64,000 nt of DNA from Nonomuraea zeae (GTDB taxonomy: Bacteria; Actinomycetota; Actinomycetes; Streptosporangiales; Streptosporangiaceae): NCBI RefSeq assembly GCF_005889725.1, contig NZ_VCKX01000010.1:1-64000 (forward strand). The letters are read 5' to 3'. The position numbers were made by a program, and so were the translations under genes. Under the pieces are notes generated by a model that did no database searches, was not told where the DNA came from, and worked only from the letters and a program-made list of their open reading frames with translations. Shown here in pieces: positions 1-7,600 of this stretch; the stretch's first letter is position 1; each line of letters begins with the position of its first letter.

Positions 1-53
1 AGCTCCACCCGACCGACGACCCGGCCTTGGCACCCGCCACCGAAGCCGCCTAA

Positions 54-179
54 GATCCACCCACGGCACCTACCTCGTCGAGCTATTTACACCGCTCCGA
101 GGACGCGACCGCCGCCCGGGCACACCGACTCATGGAGACAGGCCGGCACCTCGGCAAAATCGTGCTGATCAACGACTGA
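54..179 (+). pseudogene. 3' remnant of a zinc-type alcohol dehydrogenase/quinone oxidoreductase
   Basis: The frame ending in TGA at 177-179 reads ARAHRLMETGRHLGKIVLIND, which resembles the C-terminal helix and strand of medium-chain zinc-type dehydrogenases (pattern AH..ME.G.H.GKIVL). Just upstream the same frame contains a TAA at 51-53, and the residues before the match do not look like the family, so only about 25 residues are recognisable. It is either a decayed gene tail or the end of a gene frameshifted near position 100. The family assignment rests on a short match only. Confidence 0.35.
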
Positions 180-196
180 GCCACAAGACGGCAACC

Positions 197-234
197 GCCG
201 AACGGAGGCCGGCGTATCGCGTCAGGCGTTCGGC
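197..234. terminator. Hairpin between the dehydrogenase remnant and the sugar dehydrogenase
   Basis: Arms GCCGAACG (197-204) and CGTTCGGC (227-234) are perfect inverted repeats with a 22-nt GC-rich loop. The hairpin lies just past the stop of the leftward sugar dehydrogenase and past the rightward remnant, the position of a bidirectional terminator. There is no T-run, which is usual in actinomycetes. Confidence 0.45.
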
Positions 235-235
235 C

Positions 236-1642
236 TCATCTCGTGGGTGCGACTCGCCACACGGTGTTGCCCGCGTCATCGGCGACCAGCAACCCTCCCG
301 CCTTGTCGGCGATGACCCCCACGGGGCGTCCGTAGGTGGTGCTGTCGCCGGAGCCGGGCCTGAATCCGGTGAGGAAGTCCCGCGGCTTCCCGCTGGGCAT
401 GCCGTCGGCGAACGGCACGTGGACGACCTTGTACCCCACGGGTTCGCCACGGTTCCACGACCCGTGCTCGCCGATGAACGCGCCGCCGCGGTACGGCTCG
501 GGAAACGACGTGGCGAACGCCAGCCCCAAGGGTGCCGTATGCGCTCCCAGCGAGTAGTCAGGGCGCAGCGCCTTGGCCACCAGGTCGGGGCGAGCGGGCC
601 TGACGCGGTCGTCGACCTTTGTGCCCCAGTAGCTCCATGGCCAGCCGTAGAAGTCGCCGTCGCGAACCCTCGTCAGGTAGTCGGGCGAGGTGTCGTCGCC
701 GAGGGCGTCGCGCTCGTTGACGACGGCCCAGAGTGTCCCGGTGGCGGGCTCGACGGCAAGGCCGTTGGGGTTTCTGAGGCCGGATGCGAGGAGGCGCTCG
801 CCGCTGCCGTCCGGGTTGACCTCGAGCACGGCCGCGCGTCTGTGCTCGACCCCCAGGCCGTGCTCACCGGCGTTGCTGGCCGATCCGACCGTGACGTAGA
901 GCTTGGACCCGTCGGGGGCGGCGAGCAGGTTGCGGGTCCAATGGTTGTTGTACCCGCCTGCCGGCAGATCGAGGATCTTCTGCCCTTCCGCGGTGATGCG
1001 GGTTTCGCCGAGCGTATGAGGAAAGCGCCACACCCCGTCGGTGCCGGCGACGTAGAACATGACGCCGGTGCCATCGGGGGCGGCTGGTTCGACCGCGTGC
1101 GGGGGCGCCGGTTTCAGCAGGGCCATGCCGAAGGGTTGGTGCAGGTTGTCCAGGAACGTCCCGCGGAAGTCGGCGACGCCGTCGCCGTCGGTGTCGCGGA
1201 GCAGGGTGATCCGGTTCGCGCTCTGCCCGGTGGTGGAGCCGTCGTTGCGACGCAGCCAGTTGAGGAACCCCATCACCGGCGAATCCGGATTTTTCGGCAA
1301 AGTAGCGGACTCGGCCACGAGCACGTCGCCGTTCGGAAGCTGGTAGAGCCAGCGCGGATGCTCCAGCCCGCCCTCGAATCTCGTCACGGAGAAGCCCCGA
1401 GGCGCGGTGGGCGCTTTGCCGGGCGGCCATCCCACGACGTCGGGCGGGTTGACCTTGGGGATCGGGAACGTGTCGGGATCTCCGAGTCTGGGCCGGCTCC
1501 CCAGGTGCGCCTCCGTCTGCGCCCGGCCGCCCCGGTTGACGGCCACGAAGGCTGCGGCCGTGGCCGCCGTGGCGAGCAGGAGCAGCACCAGAAGGGCGCG
1601 CCCGGCGATCCGGATGACGGGCCGCCTCCAGGCGTTGGCCAT
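236..1642 (-). CDS. PQQ-dependent sugar dehydrogenase (glucose/sorbosone dehydrogenase family), membrane-anchored
   Basis: This 468-residue protein starts with a basic N-terminus and one hydrophobic segment (about residues 10-34), so it is a signal anchor or secreted enzyme. The rest is a six-bladed beta-propeller of the glucose/sorbosone dehydrogenase family: a calcium/PQQ-type NRITLLRDTDGDGVAD stretch, GLRNPNGLAVEP, and a C-terminal GEHGSWNR block. Family members oxidise aldoses or sorbosone outside the membrane using PQQ; many actinobacterial homologues are untested and the substrate is unknown. The ATG is preceded by a purine-rich GAGGGGTGAGAG. A possible 39-residue leader ends 3 nt upstream. 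No PQQ biosynthesis genes are in the window. Confidence 0.85.
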   Translation of the reverse strand: MANAWRRPVIRIAGRALLVLLLLATAATAAAFVAVNRGGRAQTEAHLGSRPRLGDPDTFPIPKVNPPDVVGWPPGKAPTAPRGFSVTRFEGGLEHPRWLYQLPNGDVLVAESATLPKNPDSPVMGFLNWLRRNDGSTTGQSANRITLLRDTDGDGVADFRGTFLDNLHQPFGMALLKPAPPHAVEPAAPDGTGVMFYVAGTDGVWRFPHTLGETRITAEGQKILDLPAGGYNNHWTRNLLAAPDGSKLYVTVGSASNAGEHGLGVEHRRAAVLEVNPDGSGERLLASGLRNPNGLAVEPATGTLWAVVNERDALGDDTSPDYLTRVRDGDFYGWPWSYWGTKVDDRVRPARPDLVAKALRPDYSLGAHTAPLGLAFATSFPEPYRGGAFIGEHGSWNRGEPVGYKVVHVPFADGMPSGKPRDFLTGFRPGSGDSTTYGRPVGVIADKAGGLLVADDAGNTVWRVAPTR

Positions 1643-1645
1643 CTC

Positions 1646-1765
1646 TCACCCCTCGCTCTCGGGGGTGCTGAGCGGGAGACCGGCAGCCCGAGGGGCTTCC
1701 GGGGGTGGTACGGGAGCGACGAAGTCGCCGGGACGTGCGGGAATGCTGCGAATTTCCACGGCCAT
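1646..1765 (-). CDS. Possible 39-residue leader peptide upstream of the sugar dehydrogenase
   Basis: An ATG at 1765, preceded by GAAAGGTG at good ribosome-binding spacing, opens a 39-codon frame whose TGA ends 3 nt before the ATG of the sugar dehydrogenase. The predicted peptide is proline-rich (for example FVAPVPPPEAP), lacks a signal peptide, and matches no family I recognise. The tight spacing suggests translational coupling, or that it is a short upstream ORF controlling the dehydrogenase. It could also be chance: stop-free frames of this length are common in DNA this GC-rich. Confidence 0.3.
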   Translation of the reverse strand: MAVEIRSIPARPGDFVAPVPPPEAPRAAGLPLSTPESEG

Positions 1766-1934
1766 CACCTTTCGGGATTCGATGACCCCCACGGTGCTTG
1801 GCGGGCGGGAGCAGCACATCCGCCTTCGGGCTCGGCCTACCGGCCACTTGGCGGAGCCCGGCAGGCCAGTTGATGGCCTGCCGCAGCCGGCGCTACCCGG
1901 ACGTCATCCGGCGGCGCAGGAGTGCCGGCCGCGA

Positions 1935-2771
1935 TCAGCCCAGGTCGCCGCCGGTGCAGCGGGCCGGCGAGTGGCTGGGGGCGGCATGGCGTACGAGCCA
2001 GCCGGCCGATCGCTCGGCCAGCCGCCACTGCGCGTCGTGGTCGAGCTCGGGAAACATGTGCCCCGCACCGGGAATCTCCTCGACCCGAACGTCCCCGCCG
2101 GCCGCCCGGAGCGCCTGCGCGAGCCGGTGGCTCTGCCTGCGGGGGACGGCGGTGTCCAGGTCGCCGTGCAGCAGCAGGAACGGAGGAGCGCCGGGCCGCA
2201 CGGCGTGCACCGGGCTCGCCGCTCGTGCCAGGTCGGGGCGCTCCGCGGCGGTCGCGCCGAGCAGCAGCGCCTCCCTGGAGCCCGGCCCGCGGTCGGGCTC
2301 TCCCCCGGCGTCCTCGATGTCGTCCGGCATGTGGAGCAGGTCGGTGGGCGGGTACCAGCAGACGACCGCGGACACCATGGCCGGCTCGGTCAGCGCGTGG
2401 AGGGCGGCCAGGTGCCCTCCGGCCGAGACTCCCCAGCTCACCATGGTGTCCGTGGCGATCCCGTGGTCGCCGCGGTGCTCGGCGAGGTAGCGCGCCGCGC
2501 TGGTCAGGTCCGCCAGCGGGGCGGGGAACCGCGCCTCGCCGCTGAGCCGGTACTCGATGCTGGCCACGGCGAGGCCGAGCCCGGCGACGCGCTCGAAGAA
2601 CGACGGGGTGGCGAAGGGCGGCTGGGTGCGGCGGCCGGCTCGCCAGCCACCCCCGTGCAGGTACAGGCACAGGGCGGCGGGAGCCGGCGGCACGTAGAGG
2701 TCCAGGGCGAGCGGGCGGAAGCCGGGTGGCTGCGCGTAGACGATCTCCCGGAGGACGGCCACCCCGGTCAC
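1935..2771 (-). CDS. Alpha/beta hydrolase, BD-FAE/HSL-type esterase
   Basis: This 278-residue cytoplasmic serine hydrolase has an oxyanion-hole HGGGW (residues 39-43), the nucleophile elbow G-V-S-A-G-G (Ser116), a late LLLHGDLD aspartate and a GAGHMF histidine: the full catalytic set of carboxylesterases of the BD-FAE/hormone-sensitive-lipase type. The GTG start overlaps the stop of the upstream amidohydrolase by 4 bp (GTGA), so the two are translated together. The long open frame continuing upstream of this GTG is antisense-frame noise over the amidohydrolase. The substrate is unknown; an ester or lactone of the same compound handled by the amidohydrolase is a reasonable inference. Confidence 0.82.
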   Translation of the reverse strand: MTGVAVLREIVYAQPPGFRPLALDLYVPPAPAALCLYLHGGGWRAGRRTQPPFATPSFFERVAGLGLAVASIEYRLSGEARFPAPLADLTSAARYLAEHRGDHGIATDTMVSWGVSAGGHLAALHALTEPAMVSAVVCWYPPTDLLHMPDDIEDAGGEPDRGPGSREALLLGATAAERPDLARAASPVHAVRPGAPPFLLLHGDLDTAVPRRQSHRLAQALRAAGGDVRVEEIPGAGHMFPELDHDAQWRLAERSAGWLVRHAAPSHSPARCTGGDLG

Positions 2772-4042
2772 GACGCGCGGGCCTCGATCAGGGGCTCCTT
2801 GTGGAAGCGGCCGCCCTGCATGATCGCCGAGATGTTCCGCTGATCCTGGAGGATCGTGACGTCCTGTGCCGGGTTCCCCCGCACCATGAGGACGTCGGCC
2901 AGGTAGCCGGGGGCCAGCAGGCCCAGCTCGTCGCCCATGCCCATGACCTGGCCGCCGTACTGCGTGGCGGCGCGCAGGGCCTCCAGCGGGGTGTAGCCGA
3001 GCAGCTCGACGAAGAGCTGCAGGTCGCGGGCGTTTCGGCCGATGGGGTTGTTGGGGAATCCGTAGTCGCCGCCGGGCAGGGCGCGGATGCCGCGGGCGCG
3101 GATCTCCGGGTAGATGGCGGCCATGCCCTCCAGAGCGGCGACCGAGCCGATCTTCTCCGCCACGCCGCGGTCGATGCCGAACTCCGCGCCCTCGTGGACG
3201 TTGGCGTAGATGATGCCCGGGGCCGGCGAGACGAAGACCTCGTCCTTGACCGATTCCAGCAGGTCGAGGGCTTCCTCGTCCGCGTAGGTGCAGTGGTAGA
3301 TCGAGCGGAAGCCGGCACGTACCGCGATCTTCACCGATTCGGCGGACTGCGCGTGACAGTTGAGCCACACCCCGCACTCGCGGGCCGCCTCGCCGGCGGC
3401 GGTGGCCTCCTCCTGGCTGTACTGGGTGAGCTGGGAGCCACCGGGGATGAAGACGTCGTCGTTGCTGAGCAGGAACTTGACGCTGTCGAATCCCATGGCG
3501 GCCTGCTCGCGGACGAACGCGCGGCAGGCGTCGGGGCCCTGCCAGCCGGGCTCGACGTGGCCGTCCGGCCGCACGGGGTGGTTGTCGCGCTCCATGCTGG
3601 CCGCGCGCAGGCGCGGGCCCGGCACCGCCCCCGCGGCGATCTTGTCTCGCAGGATCACCTCGGTCGGCATGGGCAGGATGGAGCCCGCCGAATAGGCCGC
3701 GGTGAAGCCGGCGTCCAGCAGGATCGCCGCGTTGCGCTCGGCCCTGGCCAGCTCGGCCTCCAGGCCCTCGATCCGGCCGAAGAAGCTGACGTCCAGCGGC
3801 GGGTTGAAGCCCGGGTCGATGTGGCCGACCGCGGAGGGGAAGGTGAGGTGCGCATGGGACTCGATGAGGCCGGGCATGACCGTGCAGCCGCGGGCGTCGA
3901 TCACCCGGTCCTCGCCGTGCTCTTCCTGCCAGCGGCCGCGGACCTCCACCACGCGGTCGCCCTCGACGACCACTTCACCCGGTTCGGGGGACGAGCCCGT
4001 TCCGTCGAAGACCAGGCCGTTGGTGAAGACGATTCGCTTCAT
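2768..4042 (-). CDS. Metal-dependent amidohydrolase (imidazolonepropionase/prolidase-like)
   Basis: The 424-residue protein has the amidohydrolase-superfamily layout: an N-terminal beta-sandwich, then HxH (His63, His65 in ESHAHL), a likely carboxylated or metal-bridging Lys in SVKFLL, metal histidines in NCHAQ and IYHCTYAD, a catalytic Asp in GGDYGF, and a C-terminal sandwich (GYLADVLMVRGNP). This is the cyclic-amidohydrolase subgroup that cleaves amide or cyclic imide bonds; the substrate cannot be told from sequence. It is first in a two-gene operon with the downstream esterase. The inverted repeat at 4064-4082, 22 bp upstream of the ATG, matches one before the neighbouring IclR gene, so IclR control is likely. 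Confidence 0.87.
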   Translation of the reverse strand: MKRIVFTNGLVFDGTGSSPEPGEVVVEGDRVVEVRGRWQEEHGEDRVIDARGCTVMPGLIESHAHLTFPSAVGHIDPGFNPPLDVSFFGRIEGLEAELARAERNAAILLDAGFTAAYSAGSILPMPTEVILRDKIAAGAVPGPRLRAASMERDNHPVRPDGHVEPGWQGPDACRAFVREQAAMGFDSVKFLLSNDDVFIPGGSQLTQYSQEEATAAGEAARECGVWLNCHAQSAESVKIAVRAGFRSIYHCTYADEEALDLLESVKDEVFVSPAPGIIYANVHEGAEFGIDRGVAEKIGSVAALEGMAAIYPEIRARGIRALPGGDYGFPNNPIGRNARDLQLFVELLGYTPLEALRAATQYGGQVMGMGDELGLLAPGYLADVLMVRGNPAQDVTILQDQRNISAIMQGGRFHKEPLIEARAS

Positions 4043-4063
4043 GGTGCACGCTCCCGGCGCGGG

Positions 4064-4082
4064 ATTCTCACGTAATGAGAAT
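4064..4082. promoter_or_regulatory. Candidate IclR operator before the amidohydrolase operon
   Basis: Perfect inverted repeat ATTCTCA-CGTAA-TGAGAAT (7-bp arms, 5-bp spacer) upstream of the amidohydrolase. Its core TCTCA-N5-TGAGA recurs at 5034-5048 before the IclR gene. Confidence 0.6.
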
Positions 4083-4192
4083 GGGTTTTGTTAAGCACTC
4101 CCGAGAAAGAGTGGCCGTGGACCCCGCCGGCTGTCAATGCCTGCAGGTGCCGGTGACCAGGTGCCGCTCGACCTGCGGGCAGAGCCCCGCCG

Positions 4193-5017
4193 TCACACCT
4201 GGGAGCAGCCGAGCAGCAGGGAGATCTCCTGGCCCGTACGCGCCGCCTGCGGGCGCAGCTCCCTGATGAGCCGCTGCGCCGACCAGTCGCGCGCCTGCAC
4301 CGCGACGTTCAGGCCCGCGATCACCTGGCCCGAGGCGTCGCGCACCGGAATGGCGATCGAGCGCAGCCCGAAGGCGAGCTCCTCGTCCTGGACGGCACAG
4401 CAGTCCCTGCGGATGGCGGCGAGCTCGTCCCGGAGCTCGTCTAGGGACAGCTTGGCGTTGGGACCGTGCGGCGGCAGGAAGGATCCGGCGGTGACGCGGG
4501 TCTCCAGCTCGTCGTCGCTCAGATGGGCCAGCAGCAGCTTGCCGATCGAGGTGAACACCGCCGGAAGCGTCGAGCCGACCTGGATGTTCGCGGTCACCAG
4601 GTCGGAGTTCCGGATCCGGATCAGGTAGAGCACCTGGTCCCCCGTCAGCACGCACAGGTTGACGGTCTCCCCCGTGGCCTCGGCCAGCGCCTTGAGCTCC
4701 GGGGTCGCGAGCTCGACGAGGTCCATGCTGCGCAGCGCGGCGCTGCCCAGCGTGAGCACGCGGACCCCGGGCCGGTAGTCGCCGTTCGGCAGATGGACGA
4801 GATAGCCCTCCGCGGTCAGCGTCATGACCATCCGGTAGACCGTCGGGAGCGGGACGCCGCTGGCGGCGGCCATGTCGCTGACGCGCCAGGCCGGGTGCTG
4901 CTCGGTGAACAGCGCCAGCAGCCTGAGGCCCTTGGCCAGCGCCTCGATGCGGTATTCGGGCCGGGGAGCGGACTCGGTCGGCGAGGCGGTCTGGGCCGGC
5001 CTCCGTCTGGCGGGCAT
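4193..5017 (-). CDS. IclR-family transcriptional regulator
   Basis: This 274-residue regulator has an N-terminal winged helix-turn-helix (about 20-85: ALAKGLRLLALF, VSDMAAASGVPLPTVYRMVMTL) and a C-terminal IclR effector-binding (GAF-like) domain with the typical HLS.GKLLLAHL region (seen as TSIGKLLLAHL). IclR proteins bind small metabolites such as aromatic acids or sugar acids and repress or activate adjacent catabolic operons. It lies upstream of, and co-directional with, the amidohydrolase-esterase pair. The shared site TCTCA-N5-TGAGA in front of both transcription units suggests it controls that pair and itself. The ATG at 5017 places the operator 17 bp upstream. Confidence 0.9.
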   Translation of the reverse strand: MPARRRPAQTASPTESAPRPEYRIEALAKGLRLLALFTEQHPAWRVSDMAAASGVPLPTVYRMVMTLTAEGYLVHLPNGDYRPGVRVLTLGSAALRSMDLVELATPELKALAEATGETVNLCVLTGDQVLYLIRIRNSDLVTANIQVGSTLPAVFTSIGKLLLAHLSDDELETRVTAGSFLPPHGPNAKLSLDELRDELAAIRRDCCAVQDEELAFGLRSIAIPVRDASGQVIAGLNVAVQARDWSAQRLIRELRPQAARTGQEISLLLGCSQV

Positions 5018-5033
5018 GCCACGCGCCTCGCTC

Positions 5034-5048
5034 TCTCACGCCCTGAGA
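5034..5048. promoter_or_regulatory. Candidate IclR autoregulatory operator
   Basis: TCTCA-CGCCC-TGAGA, the same arms and spacer length as the site at 4066-4080, located 17 bp upstream of the IclR start codon. Confidence 0.55.
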
Positions 5049-5099
5049 AACCCATGTTCGAGGCGCGAGACTATCACGAGCCTCGCCGGCCGGCCGCTC

Positions 5100-5687
5100 T
5101 CACCGCGGATCCTCCGCGCCCTCCAGCCAGGCCAGAGCGTCCTCGGCCCAGGCGATCTCCGCCCGGGCGCGGGCGATGTTGCCCTGCATGGCCAGCACCT
5201 TGAGCCCGGTGATGAGCCCGTGCTCGCTGCGCGGCCGGCCGGCCAGCCGCTTGACCAGCCGGGGGAAGACCCCGCGGCGCATCTCGCGCAGTTGCCGGAG
5301 GTAGACGGCCAGCAGGTCCTCGTAGTGGCGGCGATGCGTGCTCAGGTGTTCGCGGATCACCTCCACCGGGGCGGTGTCGAGGAACATCAGCTTGACCCGT
5401 TCGGCGTCGCGGACGGGCGGGTATTCCACCGGCTGCGCCAGCCACTCCCGCAGCTCGGCGGCCCCCTGCTCGGTGAGCTGGTAGGTCCGCTTCGGCTTGC
5501 CCGGGTTGTCGTCGGTCATGGTGCTGGTCACGAGCCCCTGGCTCTCCAGCCGCCGCAGCTCCGGATAGATCTGGGTGTGCGAGGCGTGCCAGAACCACCC
5601 CAGCGACTCGCCGAACTCGCGCGCGAGATCGTAGCCGGAGGTCGGCTCGGTGCTGAGGAACCCCAGCAGGGCGTACTTCAGAGACAT
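5100..5687 (-). CDS. PadR-family transcriptional repressor
   Basis: This 195-residue protein begins directly with the PadR winged helix (MSLKYALLGFLSTEPTSGYDLAREF, HASHTQIYPELRRLESQGLV), followed by the wing KPKRTYQLTEQGAAELREWL and a long C-terminal dimerisation domain (Vir_C type, PadR subfamily-2 length). PadR repressors typically respond to phenolic acids or drugs. It is divergent from the SDR-FAH-FAH-SDR operon; the gap holds a canonical ATGT-N8-ACAT site and a second TTGACATAG box, so it most likely represses both itself and that operon. The inducer is unknown. Confidence 0.9.
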   Translation of the reverse strand: MSLKYALLGFLSTEPTSGYDLAREFGESLGWFWHASHTQIYPELRRLESQGLVTSTMTDDNPGKPKRTYQLTEQGAAELREWLAQPVEYPPVRDAERVKLMFLDTAPVEVIREHLSTHRRHYEDLLAVYLRQLREMRRGVFPRLVKRLAGRPRSEHGLITGLKVLAMQGNIARARAEIAWAEDALAWLEGAEDPR

Positions 5688-5725
5688 CTGACCGTCTTTC
5701 GCGCTCCGGGACCGCAGATCCTGGT

Positions 5726-5747
5726 CCTATGTCAATCTTCACATAGG
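5726..5747. promoter_or_regulatory. PadR operator (ATGT-N8-ACAT)
   Basis: Inverted repeat CCTATGT-CAATCTTC-ACATAGG, containing the ATGT-N8-ACAT pattern known for PadR proteins, about 40 bp upstream of the PadR start codon. Confidence 0.7.
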
Positions 5748-5791
5748 TTCGACGCTCCGTTGCCCTGGTGAATCCGGGCAGGCAAGAGTAG

Positions 5792-5803
5792 AGATTGACA
5801 TAG
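5792..5803. promoter_or_regulatory. Second half of divergent PadR control region
   Basis: AGATTGACATAG here is the exact reverse complement of CTATGTCAATCT at 5727-5738. Each copy carries a TTGACA pointing toward its own gene (PadR leftward, SDR rightward), so it may double as a -35 box. A matching -10 is not clear at normal spacing. Confidence 0.5.
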
Positions 5804-5887
5804 CGGGACATGGACATCCGCGCTGGCGCATGGCTAGCATCCGTCAGGATGAAATCAACTTTCGCTGGATGAACTTGGAGGCCGGTC

Positions 5888-6643
5888 ATGGATTGGCTCG
5901 GTCTGAGCGGGCGCAAGGCGCTCGTCATGGGTGCGGGCGGCCTCGGCGCCGCCTGCGCCAAGGGCCTCGCGCAGGCGGGGGCGTCCGTGACCGTCGCGGA
6001 CGTGGACGCGGCCAGGCTGAAGGAGCTGCAGGCCGATCCGCACCTCGGCGGCGCCGGCATCGGCGTCATCCGCGCCGACCTGGCCGGCGCCGCGGCGTGC
6101 GAGGCGGCGGTGACGAGCGCCGCCGCCGAGCTCGGCGGGCTCGACGTGCTCGTGCACGCCGTCGGGGTCAACGACCGGCGGCCCGTGGTCGACACCCCCG
6201 ACGAGGTGTGGGACCGCATCGTCACCCTGAACCTGTCCACCGCCTTCTGGGCCGGGCGGGCCGCCGGCCGGCTGATGCGGGAGGCCGGCCGGGGCAGCAT
6301 GGTCTTCTTCTCCTCGGTCTCCTCGCAGCTCGCGCATCCGCACCACGGCCCCTACGCGGCCAGCAAGGGCGGCCTGGACCAGCTGGTCAAGGTGATGGCC
6401 AGGGAGTGGGCGGCCGACCGGGTGACCGTCAACGCGGTGGCGCCCGGCTACACCGAGACCGAGCTGACCCGCGACTACCTGGCCAGACCCGGGATGCGGG
6501 AGGAGATGACCAGGCTGGTCCCCGCGGGACGTCTGGGGACGCCGGAGGACGTGGTGGGCGCGGTCCTGTTCCTCCTGTCGCGGCGGGCCTGCTTCATCAC
6601 CGGCCAGGTGCTGTACGTCGACGGCGGCAGGACGCTCGTATGA
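5888..6643 (+). CDS. Short-chain dehydrogenase/reductase (SDR)
   Basis: This 251-residue classical SDR has a glycine-rich NAD(P) loop GAGGLGAACAKGL, the acidic VADVD at the end of the second strand (favouring NAD), catalytic Ser in FFSSVSS, and the YAASK active-site pair, with the C-terminal GQVLYVDGGRT. The start ATG has GGAGG upstream. First gene of a co-directional operon with two FAH-type hydrolases and another SDR under PadR control. By analogy with non-phosphorylating sugar-acid pathways it could oxidise a 3-deoxy-sugar acid or a hydroxy intermediate that the FAH enzymes then cleave; this is inference. Confidence 0.88.
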   Translation: MDWLGLSGRKALVMGAGGLGAACAKGLAQAGASVTVADVDAARLKELQADPHLGGAGIGVIRADLAGAAACEAAVTSAAAELGGLDVLVHAVGVNDRRPVVDTPDEVWDRIVTLNLSTAFWAGRAAGRLMREAGRGSMVFFSSVSSQLAHPHHGPYAASKGGLDQLVKVMAREWAADRVTVNAVAPGYTETELTRDYLARPGMREEMTRLVPAGRLGTPEDVVGAVLFLLSRRACFITGQVLYVDGGRTLV

Positions 6644-6727
6644 CCGCGCCGCCGCCCGGACGGCCGCGGAAGCAGAGGCAGGCGAGGTCCACCGCGCGCC
6701 ACGGCTCGGTCCACAAGGAGAGGGAAC

Positions 6728-7600
6728 ATGAAGCTGATCACCTTTGACGACGGCCGCGTAGGGCGGCTGGAGCTGGAAGAACGCATTGTCATCCCGTTGC
6801 GGCTGCCCTCCACCAGGGCGTACTTCGAAAGCGGCGGCCACGCCCCGGAGACCGGCGAGCGCCTGCGCCTGGACGACGTGCGGCTGCGCGCCCCGATCGT
6901 GCCGAAGAAGTTCTTCCACACCTCGGGCAACTTCCGCGAGCACGAGGACGAGTCGAAGAGCGTGGACTGGTCGCACCCGATCCACAAGGGCATCGTGTTC
7001 TTCCAGAACGTGGACGCCATCGTGGGCCCGGACGAGCCGGTCATCTACCCCGAGCACCTGACCAGCGAGCTGGACTACGAGCTGGAGATCGCGGTGGTGA
7101 TCGGCAAGCCCGGCAAGTTCTTCGGCGTGGACGACGCCCCCGGCCACATCGCCGGCTACGTGGTCTACAACGACATCACCGCCCGCGACATCCAGCGCAG
7201 GGAGATGGCCTCCGGCGTGTTCTCCTTCTGCAAGGCGATCGACACCTTCAACCCGCTCGGACCGTACATCGTCACCGCGGACGAGATCCCGGACGCGCAG
7301 AACCTCGACATGGAGCTGCGGGTCAACGGCCGGGTCCGGCAGAAGTCCAACACCAGCCGCATGTCGGTGTCCATCCCGCACCTGGTGGCCTACCACTCGC
7401 CGCAGGGCTACAGCGCGGGCGACCTGATCTCCACGGGCACCATCCAGGGCGTGGCCGGTTTCAGCGGCGATCCCAGCCTCTACCTCAAGCCGGGCGACGT
7501 GATCGAGGCCGAGGTCGAGCGGCTCGGCGTGCTGCGCACCCCCGTCGTGAGCTGGGAGCAGGGGCATGGCACCCCGGTGCCGGAGAAGGTGGACTGGTGA
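6728..7600 (+). CDS. Fumarylacetoacetate hydrolase (FAH) family protein 1
   Basis: This 290-residue protein has the FAH fold with the metal-binding set Glu118/Glu120 (LDYELEIAVVIG) and Asp149 (VYNDITARD), followed by STGTIQGV in place of the common TGTP.GV. Family enzymes cleave C-C bonds of 2,4-diketo acids or isomerise and decarboxylate ring-cleavage products. The N-terminus (MKLITFDDGRVGRLE) is the type found in acylpyruvase/diketo-acid hydrolases. A strong AAGGAGAGGG precedes the ATG. Its stop overlaps the next FAH gene by 4 bp (GTGA), so the two are coupled and may act on consecutive intermediates or as a heteromer. Confidence 0.87.
   Translation: MKLITFDDGRVGRLELEERIVIPLRLPSTRAYFESGGHAPETGERLRLDDVRLRAPIVPKKFFHTSGNFREHEDESKSVDWSHPIHKGIVFFQNVDAIVGPDEPVIYPEHLTSELDYELEIAVVIGKPGKFFGVDDAPGHIAGYVVYNDITARDIQRREMASGVFSFCKAIDTFNPLGPYIVTADEIPDAQNLDMELRVNGRVRQKSNTSRMSVSIPHLVAYHSPQGYSAGDLISTGTIQGVAGFSGDPSLYLKPGDVIEAEVERLGVLRTPVVSWEQGHGTPVPEKVDW

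Noticed and set aside
1935..3377. 480-residue extended version of the esterase
   Set aside because: The extra N-terminal half is out-of-frame translation of the amidohydrolase; the GTG at 2771 with a 4-bp coupled overlap is the sensible start.
5795..5823. TTGACA as a complete promoter of the SDR operon
   Set aside because: No plausible -10 occurs 16-18 bp downstream, so it is kept only as part of an operator.
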